Origin: Paramoeba atlantica
Taxonomy: Eukaryota; Discosea
Reading direction: 5' to 3'
DNA: 64,000 bases
NCBI GenBank assembly: GCA_977017575.1
Contig: CDRNVI010000091.1
Location: forward strand, 1-64,000
The position numbers and the translations under genes were made by a program. Each line of letters starts with the position of its first letter. Position 1 is the first letter of the stretch. The notes beneath the pieces are model-generated. The model saw only the letters and a list, made by a program, of their open reading frames with translations, made no database searches and had not been told where the DNA came from. Shown here piece by piece: positions 10,104-18,755 of this stretch.

Positions 10104-10655
10104 TTGCGTACGATGCTGCTGTTCTGCTTCATTGGTTTTTTCGTTCACGTTCTAACGTTACACGCAGCAGATGATACACCAACATCTAGCAGTCCTCCAA
10201 GGAAACATCGATGCTACGGCTCCAAAACGACTTCTGCAAGCACCTCAGATGATTATCAAGTGCGAGTCCTTACTCAGTACTTGAAGAATCGTCCTGCGAG
10301 TTGGTGCCCCTGTATGCTCCTGGGAGGGTTTCGTATGTGACAAGGGGCAAAGGGTAATAGAAATTCTTTTTCATGTGCCTGCAACTTGTGGAAATTTGTC
10401 ATGGGAGTTCTGTCCACTTCACGTGGTCAGAATAGCGCGTACATCTTACTTTGGTGTAACGAAATTCGGTGGTCAACTTCCTACCGCTGCATTAAGTCAT
10501 ACTCTAATTAATCTGCGATTAAGTGCAAATGAACATGTTGGGGCGGTCGATCTGACTACTCTTCCACCGAATATGACTGACTTGTTTATAGATCGCAACG
10601 AGTTTAGTGGATCTCTTAACCTAACAATGCTTCCTGGCTCCTTGGTAAACTTGGA
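10104..10655 (+). pseudogene. LRR locus 3, 5' part (frameshifted and interrupted)
   Basis: The 5' piece of a broken LRR gene. The ATG at 10113 (or 10104) gives a signal-peptide-like start (MLLFCFIGFFVHVLTLHAAD) and the N-cap LTQYLKNRPASW. The frame is then lost: the expected cap motif APVCSWEGFVCDKGQ is readable at about 10302-10346 in the next frame, which runs on through GNLSWEF, so a small indel lies near 10300. Repeats continue (NMTDLFIDRNEFSGSLNLT) until LPGSLVNL at about 10650, where LRR similarity stops and foreign sequence begins. The remaining repeats and C-terminus reappear at 12297-12538, beyond an IS30-like element. Confidence 0.8.
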
Positions 10656-10657
10656 TA

Positions 10658-10682
10658 AAGATACAGTTTCTGTACCTTGTTG
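10658..10682 (+). other. Spliced-leader-like sequence
   Basis: These 25 bases contain GATACAGTTTCTGTACCTTG followed by TTG. They resemble the 3' half of euglenozoan spliced leaders, in which an ACAGTTTCTGTACT core and an ATTG end are conserved. The match starts where LRR similarity ends in the broken gene. A spliced-leader RNA gene would continue with a GT splice donor; here TTG is followed by CCCTTCC, so it is not a working SL gene. It could be the mini-exon at the 5' end of a retroposed transcript, or chance. Confidence 0.45.
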
Positions 10683-10698
10683 CCCTTCCTTTCTTTTC

Positions 10699-10740
10699 CC
10701 GGAAACGGGCATATTCTTACTTTTAAATGCCCGTTTCCGG
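10699..10740. repeat. Perfect 14 bp stem hairpin
   Basis: CCGGAAACGGGCAT at 10699-10712 is the exact reverse complement of ATGCCCGTTTCCGG at 10727-10740, with a 14-base AT-rich loop. It lies inside the foreign DNA that interrupts LRR locus 3, shortly after the spliced-leader-like word. Confidence 0.85.
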
Positions 10741-11295
10741 CTGAAGGCTAGCTGGAACTGTCCCTCTTTGTCGCGGAAGTAGGGGACGCACTTCGCACTC
10801 TTCACCCCTCCCCGGCTCGCTCTCTTCGAGTGAGCTTTCTTCCCTCCCCGGCTCTCTCCTTCTCGTGCTTTCTTCTCCCGGGAGCTATGCGCCATGGTGG
10901 CCTCCCTTGAGGACCACTGGGCGTGCTACAGCGGGAGGACACGTTGTATGCGTGTATAGGGGATGCGAACTTGCACCCCTCTCTCCCTACATGCTGTAGC
11001 GAGTGCGGCGGTAAAGGACCTCCCCATGATGCATCATGATCCACGATAGACCATCTGACAGCATGAACCCACGGCTTGACCGTGTTGCAGCATGAACCAT
11101 GGCTATACGTGCTGTAGCATGACCGATGGGCGACTCGTCTCCTACCTCGCACTCCACTCTCTGTGTGACACCCGTCGTATGCGGGTCATGCGCTGATGGT
11201 ATCGGCCGTCACACAGAGAGACGTATCTCTGCGCCACGAGCGTATGATCACAACCTTTGTGTTTAAATAGATTTGAGGGACCAATAGACCCGGAT
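10741..11295. other. Foreign spacer with inverted repeats, no gene
   Basis: No protein gene is supported. CTCTCTGTGTGAC (11157-11169) pairs with GTCACACAGAGAG (11208-11220), and the word CATGCTGTAGC/TGTAGCATGA recurs between 10988 and 11130. It lies between the LRR break point and the inverted repeats of the IS30-like element, so it may be a second, older insertion. Confidence 0.4.
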
Positions 11296-12296
11296 TGTCA
11301 TACTCAGTGCACCACCCTTTTGTCATACTCAGTGCACCAAAGATACCCAAAAAATCAACCCTTCTGAAATGTCGACATTTTGTCATACTCAGTGCACCAA
11401 GAAAAAGCAATGGGCATGTCACCGCGTACGAACGTGTGTGCTACTGCTGCATAACACCTGAGAGTGTAAAAGTATAAAAAAGTGCACTTAAAAGTATAAA
11501 TGTGTTAATTTGAATAATATAGTGTTAAATTGAATAATATAGTGTTAATTTGGATAATATAGTGTAATTTGAATAATCTGAATAATATAGCGTTATTGAA
11601 TAATATACGGTCCAACTTATCCTTCTGCTCCAACTTATCCTTCTGCTTTCAACTTGTCTTTACCTACTTCAAAGCAGGAATAACTCTCGAAATTTCTGAG
11701 GAATCTCCCAGTTGAGACATTTTCGAGGTCGATTATTCAGCCTGTAGGGGCGCTTTCCTCTAAAGCGTAGAGCCTTGTGTACGCTACCGCCTGCATCCTT
11801 ATCCCTTCGGACGAAACGATAAATCGTGGAAGTAGGCGGGGAACCCTGTGAACCAACGATTAATGTATGGGCCACTTGTTCTGGGATATGAAATTTTTTG
11901 AGCCGAGCTTTAACTTTTGCTTCGACGGCTCCACGAATAATCTGAGGCCTCGTCCCTTTTTTACTCAGGCGATTTCGTGCGACACGATTCGCACGGCCAG
12001 CCAAGTAATACTTGCCCGTTTTCTTGCTTCGTACCAACTCTCGGCAAACAGTGCTGTGAGATTTTTTTATAGAACGGGCAATTTCTCTGCGTGTCGATCC
12101 GCTCTCATGCATCGTCTGAATGTCTTGCCTCTCCTGAAGAGTTAATCTTCGATATTTAGGCATATAAAGTGCGAGTTTCGATTAGAAAGAAAAGCTACTA
12201 ATTATGATAAAATATGTACCTCTTGGTGCACTGAGTATGACAATCCTATAAATTGTGGTGCACTGAGTATGACAATTTGGTGCACTGACATTGACA
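11296..12296 (-). mobile_element. IS30-like transposon with triplicated inverted ends
   Basis: The left edge carries three copies of TGTCATACTCAGTGCACC (11296, 11321, 11381). The right edge carries its reverse complement GGTGCACTGAGTATGACA at 12225 and 12257, plus a diverged third copy at 12279 (GGTGCACTGACATTGACA). Between them lie short tandem repeats of an AATATAGTGTTAATTTGAAT-like word (11500-11610), two copies of TCCAACTTATCCTTCTGC and a minus-strand transposase remnant. The element separates the two halves of LRR locus 3. Triplicate subterminal copies are probably transposase binding sites. Confidence 0.78.
11669..12163 (-). CDS. IS30-family transposase lacking its DDE core
   Basis: This 164-residue protein starts at an ATG and keeps the IS30 N-terminal helix-turn-helix region: YRRLTLQERQDIQTMHESGS, then STRREIARSIKKSHSTVCRE, and later IPEQVAHTLI, TSTIYRFVRRD and the basic RFRGKRPYRL. 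Full IS30 transposases then have a DDE catalytic domain of about 150 residues and end near NNRPRK.LG..TP.EVF. Here the basic segment runs straight into NNRPRKCLNWEIPQKF, so the catalytic core is missing while the reading frame and C-terminal tail are kept. The product could still bind DNA but should not transpose. IS30 is mainly bacterial, so transfer into this lineage is plausible. Confidence 0.8.
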   Translation of the reverse strand: MPKYRRLTLQERQDIQTMHESGSTRREIARSIKKSHSTVCRELVRSKKTGKYYLAGRANRVARNRLSKKGTRPQIIRGAVEAKVKARLKKFHIPEQVAHTLIVGSQGSPPTSTIYRFVRRDKDAGGSVHKALRFRGKRPYRLNNRPRKCLNWEIPQKFRELFLL

Positions 12297-12538
12297 ATCC
12301 ACCAGATGTTACAAAGCTTCCCTCGGGGTTGAAGTACCTTAATCTTCATGCCAATCGACTCACGGGAGTTGTGGATCTGTGTCATCTCCCAGGAAATTCA
12401 AGAGGATTTGAAATATCGTTGCACAACAATGATTTTACAGCATATTTAAGCAAACAAAAATATGCTCCTACGGCGTGGATTGAACGCGATGTGCCGCGAA
12501 TGTCCAAACGTGAATATGAAAAAAGCTTAAAAACGTAG
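12297..12538 (+). pseudogene. LRR locus 3, 3' part
   Basis: Directly after the right repeats of the IS30-like element, the LRR pattern resumes with LPSGLKYLNLHANRLTGVVD and LCHLPGN. It ends in a C-cap with SLHNNDFTAYL, the N.F..Y.P class of loci 2 and 9, and stops with TAG at 12536. With the 5' part at 10104-10655 it would make a protein of normal family length, perhaps minus one repeat. It has no start or signal peptide of its own. Confidence 0.82.
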
Positions 12539-12589
12539 ATTCTGGGCGTCCTGTTTCTCCATGTATTTTTTCGTGCTTTAGTTAGATGC

Positions 12590-12621
12590 GCAGTCTTTTC
12601 TCTTCTGTGCTTCCTCCCTAG
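12590..12621 (+). promoter_or_regulatory. Probable trans-splice acceptor for the 12625 gene
   Basis: A clean pyrimidine tract (CTTTTCTCTTCTGTGCTTCC) ends in CCCTAG, with AG at 12620-12621. That leaves a three-base 5' leader before the ATG at 12625 and supports this start. Confidence 0.55.
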
Positions 12622-12624
12622 CCA

Positions 12625-13677
12625 ATGTCGGAAACATTCCATAGCGAAGCTGTTTTTTTATGTGTGTTGAAATCGTGTAAAACCCTTGCAAATACATTTT
12701 TACAAAATCTTTTTTCTATATTTTTACCCTCTTCTTACGTAAAAATGAAATCGCTACACCCCTACTTCACTCGCGCCATCATTCCCCCACCCCACCCTGG
12801 CCTCCTCTTTCTCCAAACCCCCAAAACCAAATCTCTCCCTTCCCAAAACCCTTCCCCCATCCGTTTCTTCTCCACCTCTACCCCCTCCCCACCTTTCCCT
12901 CCCCCCTCCCCCCTCCACCCCTCTCCTTTTCTCCGGTCCCCTCCCCCACCCGCTCGTCCATTCTCCTTTCCACCCTCCCCAGCGTTATCCCGCAGCACCC
13001 GGGGACTACCCTCTTCCCGACCCCCCTCTTTCTTATCCCCCCCCTCTTTTTTATCTCCCCCCTCTTTTTTATCCCCCCCCTCTTTCTTATCCCCCCCTCT
13101 CCTCCACACCCCCGCGCGTGCGCTCATCACCGAGGCCTACGGCCGCATCACCGACGAGGACCGCCGCTGGTGGAAGCTCCACCTCGAGGCCCACCCCGAC
13201 GTCACGCTCGGCACCTTCACCGCCTTCCTCGACAGCTGCTCCGTGCACACCCAGAAGCGTCTCCTCGAGCGCGACCTCTGGACCATCGAGCAGGTCTCCC
13301 AGCTGACGGAGGACGAGGTGGAGGAGCTGCGCTACAAGGAGGGCTGCGGGGCCATGGAGGTGGTGTGGGAACACGCCCGCGCGATCGCCCCCGAGCTGCG
13401 GAAACGGGAGCACGGCGTGGGGCGCGGGGATGAGGAGCTGCAGGAGAGGCTGTTTGCGCTGAGGAAGAAACGGGAGCTGGAGAGGAGGAAGCAGGAGATT
13501 TTGCAAGGCAGGGCGAGGGAGGTGGAGGAGAGGGAAAGCCGGCTGACCGCGATGAGGGAGGAGATTGAGAAGAGAAAGGAGGCGATGCGGAGGAAGCAAA
13601 GGGAGAGGGAGGCGTTGCTGCGAGAGGAGGCGGGGAGAAGCCGTGCGTCGGCACGGACATCAGATGATGGTATATAG
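12625..13677 (+). CDS. Hypothetical protein, Pro/Ser-rich N-terminus and charged helical C-terminus
   Basis: I do not recognise this 350-residue protein. The ATG at 12625 follows a good AG acceptor; an in-frame ATG at 12745 (MKSLHPYFTRAII) is an alternative that could start a mitochondrial presequence. Residues about 50-165 are Pro- and Ser-rich and include four tandem PSFLSP hexapeptides from an 18 bp minisatellite (13020-13100). The conserved-looking core follows (ITDEDRRWWKLHLEAHPDV, FLDSCSVHTQKRLLERDLW, ELRYKEGCGAMEVVWEHAR), then a long Arg/Glu-rich coiled coil to the end. The WWKLH segment and coiled-coil tail would suit a mitochondrial ribosomal or assembly protein, but that is speculation. 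The C-rich to G-rich switch falls near 13300. Confidence 0.7.
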   Translation: MSETFHSEAVFLCVLKSCKTLANTFLQNLFSIFLPSSYVKMKSLHPYFTRAIIPPPHPGLLFLQTPKTKSLPSQNPSPIRFFSTSTPSPPFPPPSPLHPSPFLRSPPPPARPFSFPPSPALSRSTRGLPSSRPPSFLSPPSFLSPPSFLSPPSFLSPPLLHTPARALITEAYGRITDEDRRWWKLHLEAHPDVTLGTFTAFLDSCSVHTQKRLLERDLWTIEQVSQLTEDEVEELRYKEGCGAMEVVWEHARAIAPELRKREHGVGRGDEELQERLFALRKKRELERRKQEILQGRAREVEERESRLTAMREEIEKRKEAMRRKQREREALLREEAGRSRASARTSDDGI

Positions 13678-13847
13678 AGGTAGCCATACGTAATTTTTAG
13701 GCAAACATCACGTATTTCTATGTGTTTCTATTTTGTGAATAGTGCATTTCTACGCATAAAATTCTTTTGTTTTAAATGAAAGTAGAAAAAAGATTACAAA
13801 ATGTCTAAGATCGATCGTTTTCTAATACAATTTGTGATCAAGTCACT

Positions 13848-14426
13848 ATGGACGACCAAGTAACGTACGCGGCGCATAAATCCACGCATCTTTCTCTTCC
13901 TCAGGAGTATGACCTCGCGCGCTTTATTTCGGGGATTACGAATCCACACCCGTCCTGGAACACCAGTGTCCCTGCCTGTAAGTGGTTTGGCATCAGCTGC
14001 TCGGACTCACTCAATGAAGTCACGGAAATAAACTGGAATGCACTGCCCATTCATGGAACTCTGCAATGGCATTATCTACCCCGAACCTCGCTACTTGTTA
14101 GCGTATTTAAAAATAGTCTTCGGGGCTCTCTTGATCTTTCTGACTTGCCAACACAATTGACATCCTTGCGTTGCTCACGCAACAAATTTTCAAGTTCCAT
14201 TGATCTTAGCTCTCTTCCCCTTTCTATGCTTCGATTAATCGTGTCCTCCAACGATCTTAAAGGATACGTGGAGATAGCTACACTGCCACCTTCCCTGGAG
14301 TGGCTCTTCTTAAGAGATAATCCAAACCTAAGCGGAATCATTGATTGCTCAAAGTTTCCTCCCAGTCTTGTTCGTTTTAATTGGTCAGAAACAAAAATTA
14401 GGGAAGCGAGCATCTTGGTAACATGA
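13848..14426 (+). CDS. LRR protein, locus 4
   Basis: A 192-residue LRR protein starting MDDQVTYAAHKSTHLSLPQE. It has the family N-cap YDLARFISGITNPHPSWN and CKWFGISC, then about five repeats (LPTQLTSLRCSRNKFSSSID, LPLSMLRLIVSSNDLKG) and the C-cap FPPSLVRFNWSETKI of the locus 1 class. No signal peptide is visible from this ATG, unlike loci 5 and 6. It stops with TGA at 14424. The pogo-like transposon begins 136 bases downstream. Confidence 0.82.
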   Translation: MDDQVTYAAHKSTHLSLPQEYDLARFISGITNPHPSWNTSVPACKWFGISCSDSLNEVTEINWNALPIHGTLQWHYLPRTSLLVSVFKNSLRGSLDLSDLPTQLTSLRCSRNKFSSSIDLSSLPLSMLRLIVSSNDLKGYVEIATLPPSLEWLFLRDNPNLSGIIDCSKFPPSLVRFNWSETKIREASILVT

Positions 14427-14562
14427 AGTTATTCAATGTTTGCATTAAAAAAACCATATCGTTAACATGATTGCTTGTACATTTTTCTCATACTACAGGC
14501 GGAAAACTTACCGTCGAAGTTTTTATTAACGGGACAAAATTCATTAAAATAAATTAAAAGTA

Positions 14563-17550
14563 AAGGGGGGCTCGTTTATTGTTAACATTCGTTTATTGTT
14601 AACAATGAATTAATTCATTTATTGTTAACATTCGATTATTGTTAACATTCGATTATTGTTAACATTCGATTATTGTTAGCAATGAATTAATTTCGGTTTT
14701 TTCGTGTGGCTTTCGAATTTTTTTGTTCCTTATGGTCATGTTTTATATCGTTCATGATAAGGAAAATGATACGCTTAACGATATGCGAAACAATGCTATT
14801 GAAACAACAGACTTTCAGTCGCCCGACGATCGCAGCCTCCAGAGATAAAACGTTGAGAAGTCAAGTAAACTGTACCTCACCCGACATCGCACTTCGAATC
14901 CCATAACTCAGTTTTGGATAAAACTGTATGGCAATTGAAAACTGCGTAGTTCCCTAAAGAGGTGTCATTGGAGAGTCGTTAGTAGCTCCGGCGATTACCA
15001 GTGACCTTCAGCAACCTCCAGAGAGTGCCCAAATACTTCTCATTGTTAACAATATTCGAACTTTCATTGCAACTCGTGTAATGTTGACATTGGAGGGTAA
15101 AAGTTCGATTATTGTTACAGTGTACACAATTATTAGTGTAACAATAATTAGTAAAACAAAAATTAGTAAATTTTTAATTAGTAAAACATTTTGCAAAATT
15201 CAGGTTTTACACCTTACATTTTTTTTTTTTCGGAATTCTATTTTTTTTTACGAAAAGTTTTCAGATTACTATGTCGCACGACATCGGAGAAATGATATTG
15301 CTCAGCAATCTGATAAGTGCTTCGTCTAGCAACACGCCCTCCGGAACTTCCTTAACAGATGAGCAAAAGAATTGGTTATTCGAACACACTCGTGGTGTTT
15401 TTCGGGGCGAAGATGTTCGACGAAAGTTTGAGCTGAAATTTCATCGAAGTCTCAGTTCAGCCGCTATCACCAAGTACAAGCGCATTGCGCGTTTGGATGA
15501 CGTTGGTTCTAGTGGTCGAAAGAGTCTTCTCACGGAAGACGAAGAAGCTCAGTTGTTAAAAGCTTTTTTGCTGATTCGACGAACTGGCGTTGCCGTCGAC
15601 GCAGCTCGCGTAGCCAACATTGCGAAAGGTATCAGAGAACAGCGACAGACGGGATCTACAGTGCTGAACGGTGGCACGTTGAAGTTTTCGATTTCTTGGG
15701 CAAATTCTTGGATGCACCGCAATGGCATTAAGGTGCGACGGGCAACTACAACTCGAACTGTGACACCTATTGAAGTTGCACAGGCAGCTAATGTATTTTT
15801 TTCTCATCTACGTGGCCTAAAATCTTTCGGTGTTCGAAAAGAGCTTGTTTTTAACGCGGACGAGTTTTTCGTTGGTCTTTCTCCAGAAGGCTCAAACATG
15901 AAGTGGACTTGGGAGCGAATTGACGTCGGAGAAAGTAGAAGTGTTGCAATCCAGAATCGCAAAGGGGGTTTCACTTGTACGGTGCTAACGAATGCTGCTG
16001 GTGATTTGAATCTTCTACAATTCATTTTTCAGGGTACCTCCCGCATGTTTGTCGACATTGAACACAACGATCGAGTTCTACAGTGCGCTCGGACAGGATC
16101 TCACTTTCAGGATTCAAGCACTTGGGCCGAATTTCTCGAAAGATTTCTTGATATTGTTGATGTGGAGAGGAGCAAACTTTCAGACGTTAACACTCCCGCT
16201 CTCCTTATCATAGATGGTGCAACACAACACAAAGACTCTGCCCCGGCGCTTTCCTCCAAAAACTGCAAGTGTGTAGAAATTCCGCCTAAAATGACTCACG
16301 TTTTTCAGCCGGCGGATCAGTTTGTGATATCTGGGTTGAAAGTCAAGGCTCGAGCACTTTTCAATGATTATGTTGCTCGCATTTTTGCCCGTCAAAATGT
16401 CGAAGATGCCGTCCATGAAATGGTTATGTCTTCCGCTTCACATCTCCGAACGCAAAAAGTCACGCTAATTACCAAAGCTATGCGAGAAATTACTCGTGCT
16501 CAAGTCATTGCTTCTTGGAAAGTTAGGGGTATAACTGCCGCTCTTTTTGATGAAACTGAGATGTGTACTCCGACACGAGCCGACGCGTACGCATCCTTGC
16601 TCACCGACAGCGAACGTGAAACAGTCAGCAGACATGGAGATGAGCTACAAGAAATGCACGTAAATGTTAACGTTGATGAAATCGAACCCCCCGAAGACCA
16701 AGATATTCGACAGGAAAATATTCAGCATATTGTCTCTCTTCAACGCAAGAAACGAGGTCGTCCTCCCAACCCCAGTCTTTCAGAACGGCTTGAGTCAAAT
16801 AGAATTGAGAAGGAAAAAAAGAATCAAGCTCGTGAGGAAGGATACAAACTGAAAGAACAGACAAAAGGCATGAGTCGAGCTCAGAAGAAGTTATTTATTT
16901 CTCAAAAGAAGTGTGCAAAACTAGATCTATGGGGTTTCGGGAAGACTTCTTCTGAAATTGAGACATCCGCCAGTGCAGAAAATACATTTTTCTCTGAAGC
17001 TACGTCTATATGCACGCCTATTCGTTCAACTCCTCGAAAGGTCCAGTCAGATAAATACAAATGCATGCACAATAATCACATTGACTATAGCAGCGATTAT
17101 GAAGACAGTTCGGAATTTGAAGGGGAAAGTGAAACGGAAAGCGAGCAAGATTTCTGTGAGCAATATTTCTATGAGCAAGATTTTTATTAATATTATTTTT
17201 TCTGGGTGTTTTTTACTCTGTGCTACAGACACATATTACTTTCCCCGCTCCTGATTTTTTTCTGAATCTCTGACTTTCTTGTTCGTTGTATTCCTATTTT
17301 TAAAAAACTTTCTTCGCTCCTCGAACGCGAAACATCGCTCTCTTGTATTTAAGACATTTTATCAAGTTGGCAAATTTTTTGGGGGCAGCGCAAAAATTAG
17401 TAAAACAAAAATTAGTGAATTTTTAATTAGTAAAACTTTTTTATTATTTTACAATAAAAGTTTTACTAATTTTTGCGAGCACTGTAACATGCGATTATTG
17501 TTAGCAAAAAATGCTCGAAAAATTTGATAACAATAAACGATCCCCCCCTT
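14563..17550 (+). mobile_element. Complete pogo-like DNA transposon (~3.0 kb)
   Basis: The left end AAGGGGGGCTCGTTTATTGT (from 14563) is matched, inverted, by ACAATAAACGATCCCCCCCTT ending at 17550, and both ends abut a TA dinucleotide, the Tc1/mariner/pogo target. Inside the left end, ATTCGATTATTGTTAAC is repeated several times (14580-14690); a relic of this word also occurs near 17490. AATTAGTAAAACAAAAATTA-type repeats lie on both sides of the gene (15135-15190 and 17395-17475). The central gene is an apparently intact transposase. The element lies between LRR loci 4 and 5. Confidence 0.85.
15271..17190 (+). CDS. Pogo/CENP-B-type DDE transposase
   Basis: A 639-residue transposase without stops or frameshifts. 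An N-terminal DNA-binding part (residues about 28-140, including VNGGTLKF-like SISWANSWMHRNGIKVRR, the usual W...F..R..L element of CENP-B HTH domains) precedes a DDE_1 catalytic domain. Its acidic residues lie in VFNADEFF (about 191), LLIIDGATQHKD (about 315) and VFQPADQFV (about 348); the last matches the QPLDQG motif of pogo/Tigger transposases. An AT-hook-like KKRGRPPNP follows at about residue 490 and the tail is acidic. The gene sits inside matching terminal repeats, so it may still be active. Confidence 0.9.
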   Translation: MSHDIGEMILLSNLISASSSNTPSGTSLTDEQKNWLFEHTRGVFRGEDVRRKFELKFHRSLSSAAITKYKRIARLDDVGSSGRKSLLTEDEEAQLLKAFLLIRRTGVAVDAARVANIAKGIREQRQTGSTVLNGGTLKFSISWANSWMHRNGIKVRRATTTRTVTPIEVAQAANVFFSHLRGLKSFGVRKELVFNADEFFVGLSPEGSNMKWTWERIDVGESRSVAIQNRKGGFTCTVLTNAAGDLNLLQFIFQGTSRMFVDIEHNDRVLQCARTGSHFQDSSTWAEFLERFLDIVDVERSKLSDVNTPALLIIDGATQHKDSAPALSSKNCKCVEIPPKMTHVFQPADQFVISGLKVKARALFNDYVARIFARQNVEDAVHEMVMSSASHLRTQKVTLITKAMREITRAQVIASWKVRGITAALFDETEMCTPTRADAYASLLTDSERETVSRHGDELQEMHVNVNVDEIEPPEDQDIRQENIQHIVSLQRKKRGRPPNPSLSERLESNRIEKEKKNQAREEGYKLKEQTKGMSRAQKKLFISQKKCAKLDLWGFGKTSSEIETSASAENTFFSEATSICTPIRSTPRKVQSDKYKCMHNNHIDYSSDYEDSSEFEGESETESEQDFCEQYFYEQDFY

Positions 17551-17658
17551 TACGTATGACAAGTCGAAAAAAACAAAATATTTTTGCGAGCAACGGCGGT
17601 TGATCTTGTTAAATCTTCCTGGATTCTGCGCCCAATATTTTTTAAATGGTCTTGTAAA

Positions 17659-18564
17659 ATGATCCTGTTCCTATTTTTTTTATCCTGTGCGGATACGGAT
17701 ACTTCTGTCGTCCGCAGAGGAAAGGTACGCGGATCTGTTTTGCCCGTTCATATGTATCTTTCCAAATTTGCTTCTGTGTCGAATCCACACGCCACATGGG
17801 CTACTTACGAGAACGTCTGTACCTGGTTTGGAGTCAAATGCAATGCACACGAAAAAGCCATTTCGATAGACTGGTCTCACAAAGGACTCCGTGGCAACAT
17901 TTCTTGGGAATACACACCGGAAACCCTGCAAGCTCTAATTCTTACCTCAAATGTATTGAAAGGAAATATCCAGAGTAGATACTTGGGTCCCGAGTTAAAG
18001 AATCTACACGTTTCCAGGAATCTTTTTAGTGGTCCGATGGAATACGATGCTCTCCCTTTATCCCTCAAGTGTATAGCCATAAGTCACAATCCTATCGGAG
18101 GAGAGTCTAGTTTTTCAGCACTACCTCAAGGATTGAAAAGTTTGCTGGCAGCGAATATTGGTATACGTGGCCGTCTGGCTGTATCTTCTCTACCTCGCAC
18201 CCTAGAGTACGTAAATTTGTTTGAAAATAAATTATCCGGTTCACTTGATCTTTCAGAACTTCCCGTGACTCTTCTTGAGTTCATTGTTGGAAGGAACCAC
18301 TGTTCTGGTGTTGTTCATCTTGATCGGCTTCCTTCCGGACTTCGGCAACTTAATCTTTCTGAAAATGAATTTTATGGAGATCTTGATTTGCGAAATTTGC
18401 CAAAACAAATGATTTTTATTCGACTCAATGGAAATATGTTCTCGGGCAAACCATACTTTGGTTCTTTACCTCCAGGGTTAGCAGCTCTACATATTAGCGT
18501 GAGTCCGGACCTCGAGCTGCCGCTCGCTGGAAACCATCCTGCCTCAGTACATATACACGTATAA
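17659..18564 (+). CDS. Secreted LRR protein, locus 5
   Basis: A 301-residue LRR protein. The ATG at 17659 gives a clear signal peptide (MILFLFFLSCADTDT). Then come RRGKVRGSVLPVHMYLSKF, NPHATW and CTWFGVKC, the turn ISIDWSHKGLRGN, and about eight 23-residue repeats, for example LPSGLRQLNLSENEFYGDLD. The last part (PPGLAALHISVSPDLELP) diverges from both C-cap classes. It lies 108 bases downstream of the pogo-like element. Confidence 0.85.
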   Translation: MILFLFFLSCADTDTSVVRRGKVRGSVLPVHMYLSKFASVSNPHATWATYENVCTWFGVKCNAHEKAISIDWSHKGLRGNISWEYTPETLQALILTSNVLKGNIQSRYLGPELKNLHVSRNLFSGPMEYDALPLSLKCIAISHNPIGGESSFSALPQGLKSLLAANIGIRGRLAVSSLPRTLEYVNLFENKLSGSLDLSELPVTLLEFIVGRNHCSGVVHLDRLPSGLRQLNLSENEFYGDLDLRNLPKQMIFIRLNGNMFSGKPYFGSLPPGLAALHISVSPDLELPLAGNHPASVHIHV

Positions 18565-18599
18565 AAAACGATAATTTTCCCCTAAAAAAAATAGCTAGC

Positions 18600-18755
18600 T
18601 GGCCACCTCGTGGGAAAGTGACCAGGTGGCCATTTTTTTATGCTGTTCCGATTGATCTGATACGAAATACAAACTGTGTTTTTGGTAGCCAGCTAACCAT
18701 TTTTTCTGGAGGTGGCCGGCTAGCCAATTATTTCAGAATGTGGCCAGCTGGCCAT
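18600..18755. repeat. Cluster of GGCCA palindromes and a hairpin with T-run
   Basis: TGGCCACCT (18600-18608) pairs perfectly with AGGTGGCCA (18624-18632), followed by seven T's. Variants recur downstream: TAGCCAGCTAACCA (18687-18700), GGTGGCCGGCTAGCC (18711-18725) and GTGGCCAGCTGGCCA. The cluster lies in the 3' flank of LRR locus 5 and may be a small foldback element or a 3' end structure. Confidence 0.65.

Noticed and set aside
10644-10740. A spliced-leader RNA gene
   Set aside because: The mini-exon-like word is not followed by a GT donor, only its 3' half matches, and no Sm-site or T-run terminator in the right place is evident.
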